A stretch of DNA of 64,000 bases from Apus apus (lineage: Eukaryota > Chordata > Aves > Apodiformes > Apodidae). Numbering within the stretch: the stretch's first letter is position 1; every line of letters begins with the position of its first letter. Location: assembly GCF_020740795.1 (NCBI RefSeq), contig NC_067290.1:20469001-20533000 (forward strand), in the 5' to 3' direction. The position numbers and the translations under genes are program-made. The notes beneath the pieces are model-generated. The model was not told where the DNA came from. It did not search any database and worked only from the letters and a program-made list of their open reading frames with translations. This document shows positions 9,701-21,819 of this stretch, piece by piece.

Positions 9701-12700
9701 AACACAGGGATAGAGCTGAGTAATTGAGGAAGGGGGAAGGACTGATTCAATCAGTACTGTGTACTAATAAAAACATGTTCTTCTTTTTCTTCTGTTCAGA
9801 GTCGCTTTTGCGTATGAATACTCTTTAAGATGCAGCTGAATTCCTTGGCTTTTTTCTCTATAGAGGTAATAAAAGCCCTCTAAATTCTGGGTTTAGAGAA
9901 CTCATTTCTGGGCTGGGACATTTGTATACAATGGCAGAACCTATCAAAGGAAATTGCTGCCTGCTAGCAAATCCATTATGGTAGTGTTAACCATTTTTTG
10001 ACTATCTTAAAAGTTAAGGTGACTGCCAGTAGCTTTCTTTAGGTACACTGGCTATGAACAGAGGAACATGCATATTTATATCAGAGTAAGGTCTTTCAGA
10101 TGACGATTTGAGTTGATCAGTAGTCTCAAAACCTGCAGTCAGATGTGCTCTCAAAGCTACGTAGTGCCCACTTCGTCTCAGAATCCACAGCCTCCAAACT
10201 TCCTATAGAGAAAAAGGGCATACTTGTGCTTTGGAGGCAGCTCAGTGAGGGCACCTGCTATCCTTCTGTTTCGGACAGTTCAGGAAGGATTTCAGACAGT
10301 GCTGGTTTGTGTCACCTGCAGACTGCAGAAAAAGCAAGCTCCAATTGTAACTGAGCAGCTCTATAGAGTAGGTAGTTTTAAAGCAAGACAGAACAAGTTT
10401 TTGTGCCACCTGGATGTGCAGCGTGGGTAGAGAGTACTTGGAAAGTAGTATAAGGTGCAGCGGTTCTTCTGAAGACTGTAAAAGCTTCCTTGTGGTGGAT
10501 CATGGTAATTTCAACAATACATTAAACATGTGGCAAATGAGGTGCAGCTCCAATCTGAAGGAATGGGTATCCTAAAAGAGCAGTGGGAGAGCATAAGCTA
10601 TTGATAGAAACAGCTCTCAAGTGAAGGATCTGGAAGTACCTGAGTGGGAATAGCTGACAGCATGTGGAGTACTTTGAAGCAGCACAAGGAGATGAAGGTT
10701 CAGGGAGTGCTTGGGAGATATTTGGTTAGGTGATGTGGGTGTAGGGTGTGACTCTAGAGGCAGGAATGCTGTGCTTCTTGAGCAATTGTGGGAAGCTGAC
10801 CCTTCAAAGGCTAGATTGGCAGAGCATGCTCTGGGAGCTGAGCTGTGTCAGGCATGGAAGGCACAGTTCACCATCTGCCGCTGGGCTGCACAGGATCAGC
10901 TGGCTCAAACGGACAGCTCATGCACTGGGCTGTCAGGGCAGGAATGGGAAGTTGGTGAACAGGCAGTCAGGGTGTGCACCCACCTTGCTAAGCTGTCAGA
11001 AGGGGTAGACTAGTCTCTGAACCAGTGCTGCTCTTCTGTGTAGCTTCAACAGTTGAAGCTTCTCTCAGATGAGAATGCAGAACACCTGCCTGATAAAGGT
11101 CAAGCTATTTTTCAGGACATCACTGTCTTGACTGTTGCATTCCTTGGCTTCAAGGACTTTTTTTTTTTTTTTTTACTCCGTTTAAAAGACTGTTAGTCTG
11201 TGTAAACATGCATCTGGGAAGCAGATCTGAAATGTATAAAAGTCACCACCTGTTCAGGGGACTACTGGCTTAAAATCCAAGCTCTGGTTGTGTTTTTGTT
11301 TTGGAGGAGACCAACATGCCACTTAACTGAAGGACTTGGCCAAATAAGCCCAGATGAGGCTGCTATCATCTATATGTTTTCAGTTGACTACTAATGTTTA
11401 TCAGCATGATACTAGATGAAGCTACCAGCTTTGGTTTGCTAGTGGAAGATCACAGTTTTTCTGGGGAGTGAGGTAGGGGAGACAAGCTAAGGGAAGTGTC
11501 CTTCTAGGCAGAGAACTGCATGACAAAGCATTGGCTGTACAAGCTGATGATCTGGTTGCACACTGAACAGCATGTGCTCAAAGCACGTCCAGTCAGACTT
11601 AGCTGCTGCTTCCAGCCTGTGAGCAGTTGGGCCCTAACTCTGTGGGATGGGGGGGATGTCTGCTTCACAGATCCTAAAGGGCTTTTAACTCTGGCTAGCT
11701 TCTCTTGCAACATCAGGGGGAGAAGCAGACCTGCTGCTGCTGTGATATCAAACCCTAATTAAACAATTGAAAGCATTTGAGTCGACTTTATTTTCCAAGT
11801 CTGGTCAACTGTCTGGTTCTATTACACATAATGGATGTAGTGAGATAGATAATGACCAGTGTAGCTGAGATTCACCTGCTGCCAAACAGGCAGGGGAGCA
11901 TGGGAGGAATCTGCTACTGTTGATAGGGCTTGTTATGGCTCCTGGGTTAGCTACTGGAGATAGCTGTGAACTTGGCTCTCAAGCTGTTGCAGATAAAGTG
12001 TAACAGATAGGAAAACATCTGCCACTAGAGAAACCTCTCTAGTACAGCCTTGTTTTGCAGCAGTTATGTCAGAGCATAGCGATGCTGAACTTCTGGTGGA
12101 AATGGGTGGAAATACTCTCCAGTTGCGTTTTGATTGCCTCTTGCACTGCTGAGCAAGTCAGACACTGTGTAGCCAAGTGGGAAGCAGACCTGTCAGGTCC
12201 TTCCACTTTCCAGCCCTTTAATACTCCTCAGGGAGTTAACCTATGCCTGTGGGTTGGAGACTTAGTCCACAAGAGTGATTTATTACTGTAAATGTTGTCC
12301 ACAGAGTAGCTTGCATCAGAGGAGAATCTTCTGGGTAGTTCTAGCTGGCAGATAACTAGGAGGTCCTGCCGTACAGAAATTGGCTCCAGCAGGAGGAGGT
12401 GAATGGCTCTCTTCCTGTACTTGCCCTGGATGTCCAGCTGTTAAGCTATGCAAAACACTTCTCCCCAAGTACTTTTGCCTCCCTGATTGCCTCAAGGCTT
12501 CAAAAATTATTTAGAAATTACTTGACTGACTTCACACAAGCTTCAATACACATTAGTATAAGATCTATGACTTCTTGCTTAGTAAGCCCTCAACTGGAAG
12601 CCAAATGGTTAGAAAAAAAAAATATCTTCTGATAGGTTACTATGTAAACTAGCTGCATCAGATAAACTCTACATTTAACTTTCTCTTTTTTTTCCAGTCA

Positions 12701-15700
12701 GGTCAATTCAGTGAAGATATGATTCCTACTGTGGGCTTCAACATGAGAAAAGTTACAAAGGGTAATGTTACAATAAAGGTATGTTACCATTGTTTCCTCT
12801 TTTTAAACCCATGCAAAGTTGCCTTCAGCATCTAATTTAAAATCTGTGTGCTTGCTCTGGTTTTCTCCCACCTTTGGGACAAATATAGGAAACTGAAGAG
12901 GCTCAGCTAAATCTGTCAGAAAGCCTAAGAATACACTTGTGTTTGCTGATGAGGTTTCTTAAATGAGAAGCTGGGTGTGATTTCCAGGTTCATGGACTGG
13001 TTAAAGCAGTGTTGTGATAATGCTGGCTGGCTTTCAGCTGAGTTAATTTGCACATGATTAGGGCCCAGGGATCCTCCTCTTCTGCTCAGCAATATTGCCT
13101 AAGAGAAGGCTTGGATCAAAAGCAAAGTTTTAAGTTGATGCATCTTATTTTGTTTTCTTGTATTCCACAGTGAGGAAATTCAGTATACAAGTGCATTCTT
13201 GCATCTGGATTCAGATGCCACAGTTTACATCTTAAGCTGTTGGGCCTGGAAGCCTTGAGCAACTGTGCAAGGGATTAGTTCTGTTCCAATATGTGAGAGG
13301 TCTTGCAGCTGGCCTCAGGAGAAAGGAAAACCTCTGCTTTGATTTTTTGTCTTATCTTTGTGTGACACGTTTAACCGTAGCATGTGGCTAAATTGTCTTT
13401 TTCCCCTTGCCTGAAGATTTGGGATATAGGAGGGCAGCCGCGATTCCGAAGCATGTGGGAGCGATACTGCAGAGGAGTCAATGCTATTGTGTGAGTGTCA
13501 CCTCCCTTTGCTGCTGCTTCACTGCAGGGTCCCTGCTGCATGTGGCCCTTCCAACAGTGCATGCTTGACTCTGCAGAGCTTGTTTTAATATTGAAACTGT
13601 ACTGCAACCAGATTGACCTGTTTTTAACCTTAAGTTCAGGGCTCAAGATGGGTTGTTTTTTTATTAGTGTCTGATCTGGAGCACTAACCACTTCCTGTGG
13701 AACTGAGTGCTAACTAACTCAAAGGATCTTTCATCTGATCTTAGAGATTTTTTTTAAAATAACCAACTTCTTTGCTCAGAAAACCTAGCTTTGTTTAAAG
13801 CCTTGTTAAATGTGCTCAGAACTGACAGTGTAAAGACTGCTGTTTCTGATGTAGTTAATTCTCACTGACCTAAACTTAAATTCTCTTTCAAGCTACATGG
13901 TAGATGCTGCAGATCGTGAAAAAATAGAAGCTTCTCGAAATGAGCTGCACAACCTTCTAGATAAGCCACAGTTACAAGGAATCCCTGTAAGTAAGACTGA
14001 CTTACACAGCATTAAACTTGCTTGAGGAATGTGCATAGCTTCAGCAACTCTGAAGTCTGGCTTGAACTCTTAAGTCAACTGAAGACCTGACCTTACTGGT
14101 TAGTGAACAATACCTGCCCTCGTGCCTTAAATCAAATTGGTGACCTCAGTCAGTCCTTCAGTGATCTTATTCTTGTTCAGTGCTCACAAAAAAAAAATCA
14201 GGAGCTCAGAGTATTCCACAGTAGGAGTGGAGCCTACTATATAGTACAGGTTAACCAGTGTAGTAACTAGGTATAGAGTAGGTTTGGGGAATCTCAGCTG
14301 AAAGTCTACTGGGATTGTTTTCAGTTTTACCACTTGATGTGTTCTCATGCTTGCTTTTTGCACATAACAGTTTATTTGTACCCCCTCTTTCCCTGTGACT
14401 AGGTCAGTCTTCCTTTTTGATCTGGTTTAATAGTGAGTGCCTCATTCCATTGGATTAAATAGCCTAGTGCAGACTGCTTGTCCGACTCGCTTCAAGTTAG
14501 TTGCTAGTTTGGGCTTTTTTATTTTAAAAAAACAAACAACAAAGTTGCAACTATTTCCTTCTCTTCTGTATTTCAGGTTCTAGTACTTGGAAATAAGAGA
14601 GACCTTCCTAATGCTTTGGATGAGAAACAGCTAATTGAAAAGATGTAAGTCTAACCCTTCTTAAAGGCTGCTTCATCCAGTAAATTAATTCATGGACATA
14701 GGGATGTTAGATCGAGACACTTGCATTTGTAAGTAGAAAACCCAGCCATGGGAGGTAGCTGAAACATTGTGCTGGAACAAGTTACATGCAGAAGATGAAG
14801 GGGAACGGTTTGGATTTTCATTGTAAGAGGCCTTGTTATAACTGAAGTGTGTGCTGAAATGTTCTCTCTTTCTTAGGAACCTTGCTGCTATTCAAGACAG
14901 AGAAATCTGCTGCTACTCAATTTCTTGCAAAGAGAAAGATAATATAGGTAACTATTAACCTAAAATGCTAAGCATTCTGAAGAGCTGTCAGAAGATGGAT
15001 CTGGGGGGGGTTGTGACTGCTTAAAGCCAAGCTTCCTGTCTTGAGGAAACTGGTAACAAATCAAAGAGCAATGTGTAAGTGCACTGGTTAAATTCAGTAT
15101 AACTCCTGATGGCAGTGAGGAAACTTGACTGGCGTTCAAGTTGTAGAGGTTGTAGTTACCAAAACAGATATCAGTCTTTTGTGAGATCTGCTGCCTTTCT
15201 TTAGTTAGTTTGCAGAAAATAGCTGAGTAGTCTCACAATTAGCTTGGCTTAAATGATTTCATACTTCTGTCAGGTACTCTGAACTCTGCCTCACTTAACA
15301 AGGTTAGCAAGTACTTGCAGGTTTTTCCTTGGCAGACATTCCCTTGAAATAATCCCCTTCCCTTGAAATAATCCCCTTCCCTCGAAATAATCCCCTTCCC
15401 TTGCTGTTTTACCAAGCAGTTCCAGTTGTGGCCTGTGCTAGTCACTGCTCCATGCAGCCAAACAGTACTTTTTTGCTGGTGCTGACCTCAATTGCTTTAG
15501 AATTTCTGGAGTTCAAAGGCAGAAACCATAGTACTGTGTCATAACAAGTACTTGATACTAGTATTGTAAGTAAGCTGGGTAATCTCCACTGAATTAAAAC
15601 ACACTGCTTAACTACATTTGCCATCCTTCTCCTGATGTCTTCTTGTGGCTGCCATGAGATTAACCCTGGTTCATTGGTGGGCTAAGACTAGTGTAGGGAT

Positions 15701-16446
15701 AAGGGAACCTTCAGGTTGGTGGTCACAGGAACAAGCTATAGAAGATACCAGAACTGCTTTATATTAAGGACTCTAGGAAAAACAGTTTGTGGAACTCTTT
15801 GGGCTTTGTATTGAAGAAGCTGCTGTCACCTTCAGTCAGAGATTCAGACATGGTGGAAGGCAGAAGCAGATACTCCCTTCTCTCAGATCTCCTTCACAAG
15901 GCTCAAAGCACAGCTGAGCAGCACTGGTGCTGTGGGAAGCACTGGGCTGGTATGATGCTGGTGCATTTCACTCCTTAGGAGACCCTCTTTCAAGCATGGA
16001 GGACCCTGATGCCTTGTACTTTAGAGCTCAACTTTGTTCTTATGAGGTGAGGGGAAGCAGACTGGCTAAATAGAGCAACATTAATCTCTTGCCTCGGTGA
16101 ATCCTACTAAAGATTGAGGGATGTCTCTGTCCTAGAGGTGTAGTTGACTGAGGAACCAGGATGTCTGGGACAGTTTCTTCAAATGTCACTTAAAGGATGC
16201 TGGGCAGTTACAGGACCAGAGCACAGACAGCAAGCATTTAAAAAACTCACTGTGTTGATCTGTCTCTGACCACCCTCTAGAGAAGGGCTGAATATTCCTG
16301 TCCTGTGTATGAGGGCACTGGCATACCACAGACATGCCAGCTATACAAATACAGACAGACACTTGAATGTAGAACTTCTCTTCTCTCTCTCTTCAGATAT
16401 CACGCTTCAGTGGCTTATTCAGCATTCAAAATCTAGAAGAAGCTGA
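3626..16446 (+). CDS. ARL8B: ARL8B, lysosomal Arf-like small GTPase (7 coding exons)
   Basis: Join of 3626-3748, 12698-12778, 13417-13490, 13893-13986, 14577-14644, 14877-14947 and 16397-16446. It encodes 186 aa, the usual ARL8 length. Motifs: N-terminal amphipathic segment (residues 1-19, the acetylated membrane anchor in this family), P-loop GLQYSGKT (27-34), switch I T52, switch II WDIGGQ (70-75, with the Q75 that is mutated in activated forms) and NKRD (130-133). The protein sits on lysosomes and recruits kinesin-1 through SKIP/PLEKHM2, as well as HOPS and PLEKHM1, to drive outward lysosome movement and fusion. The N-terminus [16 protein letters not shown] and K/N choices match ARL8B rather than ARL8A, whose protein starts MIALFNKLLDWFKALF. 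All introns are GT-AG and all frames join. The start has a strong context (GCCGCCATG). No lesion is seen. Confidence 0.98.
3749..12697 (+). other. ARL8B: ARL8B intron 1 (8.9 kb)
   Basis: GT-AG intron with a pyrimidine-rich acceptor (TTTTTTTTCCAG). The first 250 bp remain part of the CpG island. The rest is single-copy-looking sequence with no recognised transposon or nested gene. It holds a 15-T run at 7833-7847, a 17-T run at 11158-11174 and a 20-bp direct repeat at 5348-5387. Open frames such as 10711-11013 and 8124-8522 show no recognisable protein. Confidence 0.85.
5348..5387 (+). repeat. 20-bp tandem duplication in ARL8B intron 1
   Basis: AGTTTTTATTTAGTGACTCT is followed at once by a copy differing at one base (TTTAG to TCTAG). 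It is a simple two-copy tandem duplication. Confidence 0.85.
12698..12778 (+). CDS. ARL8B: ARL8B coding exon 2
   Basis: Residues 42-68: switch I, including PTVGFNM. Phase 0 at both ends, with a GTATGT donor. Confidence 0.97.
13417..13490 (+). CDS. ARL8B: ARL8B coding exon 3
   Basis: Begins at I69 and carries the switch II motif WDIGGQPRF. It ends after two bases of codon V93, before GTGAGT. Confidence 0.97.
13893..13986 (+). CDS. ARL8B: ARL8B coding exon 4
   Basis: Completes V93 and runs to P124 ([20 protein letters not shown] region). GTAAGT donor. Confidence 0.97.
14577..14644 (+). CDS. ARL8B: ARL8B coding exon 5
   Basis: Residues 125-146 with the guanine-specificity motif GNKRD. It ends after two bases of codon M147. 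Confidence 0.97.
14877..14947 (+). CDS. ARL8B: ARL8B coding exon 6
   Basis: Residues 147-170, including [12 protein letters not shown] with the SCK guanine-contact (G5) motif. It ends after one base of codon D171. Confidence 0.97.
15339..15403 (+). repeat. 19-bp minisatellite in ARL8B intron 6
   Basis: Three full copies of TTCCCTTGAAATAATCCCC (15339, 15358, 15377; the third has one change, TTG to TCG) plus an 8-base partial copy. Near-identity suggests a recent expansion. Confidence 0.92.
16397..16446 (+). CDS. ARL8B: ARL8B terminal coding exon 7
   Basis: Residues 171-186, ending [15 protein letters not shown] and a TGA stop. The basic C-terminus matches the family, which has no CAAX box. 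Confidence 0.97.
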
Positions 16447-18345
16447 AGTCTTCCTGGAATCTCCAGTACCAGTTGGCCATAATCTCAGTTGTCCACTTCC
16501 CTCCATAATGAGATATTACCCAAAAATCCTGTATCAAGAATCTGCCTTTTCACAGTTCATTTCTCATGTGCACTGCTGAAGACTTGTATTCCTATTCTGT
16601 CACAAAACAACTAGAGTTGTCATGATGAAGTCAGCACAAATATTTATTTTACAACCATCTGTGGTGGGAGGGTTGTGGGGGGGCTTTTTAAAAAAAAAAT
16701 CTCTCTACCATGTTAACTCTGATGGTATACTCTGTTCTGGTTTTTCAGGGCCAGGTTTTTATATGATTTTCAGCAAGTGTTTTATTTCTAGTGTTTAGTG
16801 GCTTGAAGATGCTGATGCTTGACAGCATTAAGATTCTGTAAGATGCCACATACAGTAGTTAGAAAACATTTAAGCGTGAGTTGTGGGATACTGAATTATC
16901 TCACAAATGCATGTGATGTGTGTATGTAAGCAGAGAAATGGAAACTGTTTGCAAAGGGGAGCACAAGGCATAGATCAGCATCACTAACCTACAGCTGAGA
17001 TCTTACCCACTCACTTGAAATCAAGAAAACTCATGATTAATTAGAAAAGAGTCAACTGTTTAAAATAATTTTTTGCATCTGTTAAACATTTGTGTGGGGG
17101 ATGGGAGTGGACTGTTCTGTCAAGCTTTCAAAAATTGGAGTATTCCAGCATGAAAACAAATTGCTAGGAACATCAGACTTTGTTCAAATACATTTTTCTA
17201 TCTACAGATACTAGTAGTCTCTCTCTGGAACCAGAACGCACATTCTGAGCAGCTGCATGACACTTAAATTACTGATGTTTTTGTATAGAGTCAGTTGTTG
17301 ACCTGTAGCACAATATCTGTGTAACTGTCTGGTGTCTCCCCTGCTCATGAAATGGCTGGGCACAGTTTCACCTGGTGCTATGGAACATCTAGGCTATTGT
17401 GACAACTCTAGACCTGCCTGCTTCCTTGATGTAACCATGTGCAGAGTCTGTAAGTTGCAAGACAAAGTGTTCTGCTGTGTCAAAGCACAAGAGAGCCAAT
17501 GGATCGATCCTGTTTCTGGACTAGTTCCTACAGTATAGGGAAGTATGTGTAAACAAAAGATTGTAATGTTTTTGTAGCTTTATTTTCTCAATGACTTCAG
17601 TATATTTAAAGGGACAGACTTGTTAAGGCTGGTTTGTTCATACAGTAATGTCAGCGTAGCTTACTAGAGTATGCAAATACATGGTATACCTGCTTGTGTT
17701 GCCTCACACTGTGTGTGATTCTTCACCTAAATGTAGAGTTGCATTGTGTCCCACTCTTTGGTTGGAAACACTGTTCAGTCCATTTCGGTTATGACAAGCC
17801 AGTTTTAATTTAGACTGCCATGGCCTTACTGTCCTGTACCAACTGTCGTACTGTTGCACAGACACTACATGCTGCCTGCATCCAGTCTGTACCTGCATTT
17901 TAACTTTTTGTCCCCTTTCAATTCTCTGAAGCATGATTTCAATTAATTCATACTCTGGTGCTGTAGAGGAGAGGGTATATTAACTTGCTGCTGTAGTCCC
18001 TAGTTCACCAGGAACTGCTACAGTTACTTTTATTTAGCAAACTTGCTTGTGCCTAAAATAAGGAATCTAAACTAGAATGTGTGAATCTTTGTGGGGGACC
18101 AGGTCACTGTTTAGTTAACTGGCCTATAGCTAAACTTGATGTGTTTGGTGTTTATATACTTCACTGCTTTCAGCGTTTATGGCATCCAAACACTACCAAT
18201 TGTTAACCTGTGCATTACTCTCTGCATGTGAACAACTTATACAATTACTGAACTTTGTAAATATGTGGATTTTTTTTATTTAGGTGGATGCATATGTTGG
18301 TTTACTGCTCTTCAGCTTTGCTCAATAAACTTATGTTTTGAGGGT
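16447..18345 (+). other. ARL8B: ARL8B 3' UTR
   Basis: About 1.9 kb of AT-leaning, non-coding sequence runs from the stop to a canonical poly(A) signal. The downstream end is approximate. Open frames inside (17332-17538 +, 17704-17934 -) have no recognisable product. Confidence 0.8.
18324..18329 (+). terminator. ARL8B: AATAAA poly(A) signal of ARL8B
   Basis: AATAAA followed within about 10-35 bases by T/G-rich sequence (TTATGTTTTGAGGGTTGTATTG), the usual layout of a cleavage site. A second AATAAA followed by GTGTTGTTG at 20836-20841 could serve a longer 3' UTR isoform. Confidence 0.82.
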
Positions 18346-18359
18346 TGTATTGACACTTA

Positions 18360-21300
18360 ACTGACTGACTTGAGTTGGTGTGGCTTAACTCATGGCAATA
18401 CGTGATGGTGTGTCTGTCTCCTCTCCCACAAGATTACAGTGGGGGCAGAAGGCTCAGTAAATACTTGAATTTTTCTATGGTCTGTGCTTCAAGGGAAATG
18501 CTTATAAAACTGCCTTTCAGGCCTGGGCCTTTCTCAGCTCACATGAGCGATCTTGGCTGGTCAGTCTCAGCAGACCTCAGTGCTTTATTATGTTTATGAA
18601 AAGCACTAATTAGTCAGCTGGAGAGTCTTCAGTAGGGGCAGTCTTCTAGAGCTCAGTCTTCAGGAGAAAAATGCATGTGTCTACAAGCTTGTTTCTTGTT
18701 GTCAAGTCTAGAACTTTTCTAGCATGAGTGTCAGATCTAGCAGTGCCTGGTCATTCACTGCCAATTAAAGCAGAAAGATTCTTATCTCATTGGAAAGAGG
18801 CTTTTGTGGACTGAGGTCTTGAACAAAATCTTGGCCACCTGTGACGTGTACTCTAAAAAGTGCATTTGCATTTCTTCAGAATGACTCCACTAGGTTTTCA
18901 CGGCTACTCTTGTGCTGTTCTTCCAGATGCCTTTAGTTGCTCACGTGGCAGATTTGTAGACCTTGAAGAGGCTCTTCAAGTCCAGTGCAGAGGATTGCAT
19001 TTTTTCTGTTTCAGGGCTTGATTAACTTGCCAGCTGCCTTCATTTTGAAACAGAGGGAGATGTAGAAAGCCTTTCCAGAGAAATGAGGCTGTTCTCTCCA
19101 CCTTTCAGCCTTGGACTGGGAAAACTACTTGCTCATCTGGCACAGCTAATTCTAAGGTTAAACCTTTTTCTGTTCTGTGGAGCCTAAGATCGGCGTTAGC
19201 AGTGTTGTCTGCTGAACTTGGATGCTACAGCTGTGTTCTGCTCCTAGAAATCTATTGGGCTGATCTGCTGTCATAATTACTTGTCTCAGGCTCTGCAGTG
19301 AGCCTGGACAGTAAAAAGGCTGACTCAATTTCCAATTCTCTTGACTTGCTTTTGGGGATGCATTTTAGTAACAGAAATTATTGTACTTGAATGTCAATAG
19401 CTGTAGTCCTGCAACTGTCTTCTGGTTGATCTGCAGCAGGTCTCAACTCTTAGCATATTAAGAGAACTGGGTCTTGTGAAAAGGCAGATACTGAGGCAGA
19501 GAGAACTCTTGGTCATGAATATGCATGCAAGGAGACACCAGTCTTACCTTTATGACCTTGTGATGTGTTGGTTCATATATTGCATGGCATCCTGATGATT
19601 TAACATAGCTGTCAACCCTTAAATTCTTGTTAGTTTTGTTCAGTACATGTGATGGCTTTTCCTGATGATAGAGCAGTACGTCTCTAGACTAGACTGGGAA
19701 GGAATGTCTGTGTGTGCACCCACAGCACCAGGTGTGTGAAGGTTTTCCTTGGGGTGTTAATGTCCTGTCACCTTCAGCGTGGATGGTTTCTTTAAGTGCA
19801 ATTACAGGGCAGCATGATTCTCATCATCATCACCTGCAGTACAGCTGAGTGTCTTGGCAGTTGCACAGAGCAGTTCTGTCCTACCACTTGGCAACATGAG
19901 AAGTGCCCAAGTGTGGAGCTGTTTCATGAGCTGTGGATCTGAGTGGCTAGTTTCTTGTAGATCTGTGTTTTCTCTTTGCATCTTTATGGAAATAGGTTGG
20001 AAAGGTGGTGCTTTTTGGATGCCGACACATAAAAGTGCATAATCTTTCTGACAGGAGAAAGGAGGCCAAAGAAGATGCCTTAAACAGTCTCTCTGGTTCA
20101 ATTAATATAGGAATGTTGTGCAGGGATCTATAATAACTTGAAGTAGGACTTAGCGGGTTTATCAAGCTTTTGACTTTTCAAAGGTTTAATTTGATAGTTC
20201 CTTTGGCTGTGCAATGGCATGTCATGGTTTGCTTTGTGCCTGTTTCCTGAATGGAAGAGCTGCTCTTCCCCCCTCAGCATGTCCCAGCCTTGCTCCCTTG
20301 GGATTGCTGCTGCCCTTACCCCGATTCGGGAGCGGCGTGAATCCCGAGCAGGGGCTGTGAGGGGGGTTTCGGGGCTGTCTTGCTGAGAGTGGGGCCTTGG
20401 CAGTTGCACCAACAGCAGAGCAGGGAGTTGTGTGAAGGGACAAGTAAATGTGAGAATGCCTGAGACTGGTATGTGCTTTTCAGGATGTTTATTCCCAAAA
20501 ACATGTGTGGAATGACTCGTCTCACTGAATCATGAGCCTTCACTGAGTAGTCCATTGTTTTAGGACTACAGAAGCTGAAGGGTGAAGTATGCCTTGGTGA
20601 AACATCGGGGTTTTCTTTTACGTGTCACTTCCATGACAAACACGGAATGGCACTCGAAGGGGGTGTGCAAACACTCTTTGAAAGGAGAAGTAAAAAATTG
20701 GTGGGTTTATTTCCATCACAGTGGAAGGTGGGTAAGTAGACCTTTGTGCCAGGATTAGTGCCTTTTAATTATGACATGACAGGTTTTATTCTGTTAAAGG
20801 CAACATCTATCATTGTGATCATTTGGAAGTGCTTCAATAAAGTGTTGTTGAAAACCATTATTTTGCATGTTCATCTGTACAGCTGCTTTTATTACTGTTA
20901 GACATATGTAAAAAGTCCTCGTTACCAAATTGTGGAGAACACAATTACTCCAGGTAAATATATCTATGCCAAAATGGAATTATTTTTGCTTCTCTGACAG
21001 ATGACCTACAGGTTAACTCCTTGGAGCTCTCCTCTAGCAATGAAGAGAAGGGGTGGTATCACTTCCACGCAGGCAGATACGGTTAAGCAGCAAATTCAAG
21101 AACTCTTTCTTGATATAATTAGGAAACTTCACTTTTTAAATGCTGTCATAAAGGGGTGATGCTGAGGATATGAATGTGGCTAATTCCAAATTTCATATTT
21201 TTGTTAAAAAAGTTGAATTTTGTTTCCTGGTGGAGAAAGAGTGAGCAGAGTGGGTTCTCTGGATTCTGGTAGGAGCATTCATGACATAACTTCATTTTGG

Positions 21301-21480
21301 GAGCGCCCTCAGCCTTGTGCTTGGTGTTGGGCAGCCGCTCTGTGAAACGTTCCTGGTGACGGCTTCGTTCCAGCTGCTGAACGCATTTATTGGCCCCATC
21401 TGTGTTCCTCCTTAGAACGATCTGCCGGGGGGGGAGTTCACGACCCTTATTATTCAGCAAACAGCGCCAAGAGGTGAGAG
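18360..21480. other. Intergenic spacer between ARL8B and EDEM1
   Basis: No gene or transposon is recognised. It contains the isolated AATAAA at 20836-20841. Short frames on both strands are unremarkable. CpG density rises only near 21.3-21.5 kb towards the EDEM1 promoter. Confidence 0.6.
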
Positions 21481-21488
21481 GAAAAGCT

Positions 21489-21496
21489 GTCACGTG
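21489..21496. promoter_or_regulatory. GTCACGTG E-box upstream of EDEM1
   Basis: GTCACGTG is eight of the ten bases of the CLEAR palindrome (GTCACGTGAC). It includes the ACGT core shared with bZIP stress factors such as XBP1. It lies 284 bp before the EDEM1 start codon, at the edge of the CpG island. Function is inferred. Confidence 0.5.
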
Positions 21497-21762
21497 CGAA
21501 ATCTAAAATTTAAATTATCACCAGAGTCTTGAGAGTGGAGAGAGGGGGAAGATCAACCCCGGCCTTCGCGGGGAGTCCCGCCGGGGCTGGCGGCTGGCAG
21601 CCGGGCCTGGCACCCGCGGTGCCCGGCGGCTCCGGCTCTGCCCCGCGGCTCCGGCTCTGCCCCGCGGTGACGCCGTGCCCGGCGCTGTGACGAGCGGCGG
21701 CCCCGCCTCCGTGCTTCCCTTCCGCCCGCCCGAGGAGACGGGGGCGGCGGCCTGAGGGAACG

Positions 21763-21819
21763 ATGCGGGCGGCGCGGCCATGCAGTGGCGGTCGCTGCTG
21801 CTGGGGCTGCTGCTGCTGA
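21763..21819 (+). other. Upstream ORF overlapping the EDEM1 start codon
   Basis: An ATG lies 17 bases before the EDEM1 ATG in a different frame, with A at -3 (GGAACGATGC). Its frame runs 18 codons to a TGA at 21817-21819, which is 37 bases past the EDEM1 ATG. Ribosomes starting there would pass the main start. No other EDEM1 start gives the family N-terminus MQWR, so this ATG belongs to the leader unless transcription begins within the last 17 bases. Confidence 0.75.

Noticed and set aside
3626-16446. Assignment as ARL8A
   Set aside because: The N-terminus ([16 protein letters not shown]) and other differing positions match ARL8B, and the neighbour EDEM1 fits the ARL8B locus.
21389-21399. 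Possible ERSE-II element upstream of EDEM1
   Set aside because: ATTGG is followed by one base and then CCCAT, not the required CCACG, so the ATF6 half is missing.
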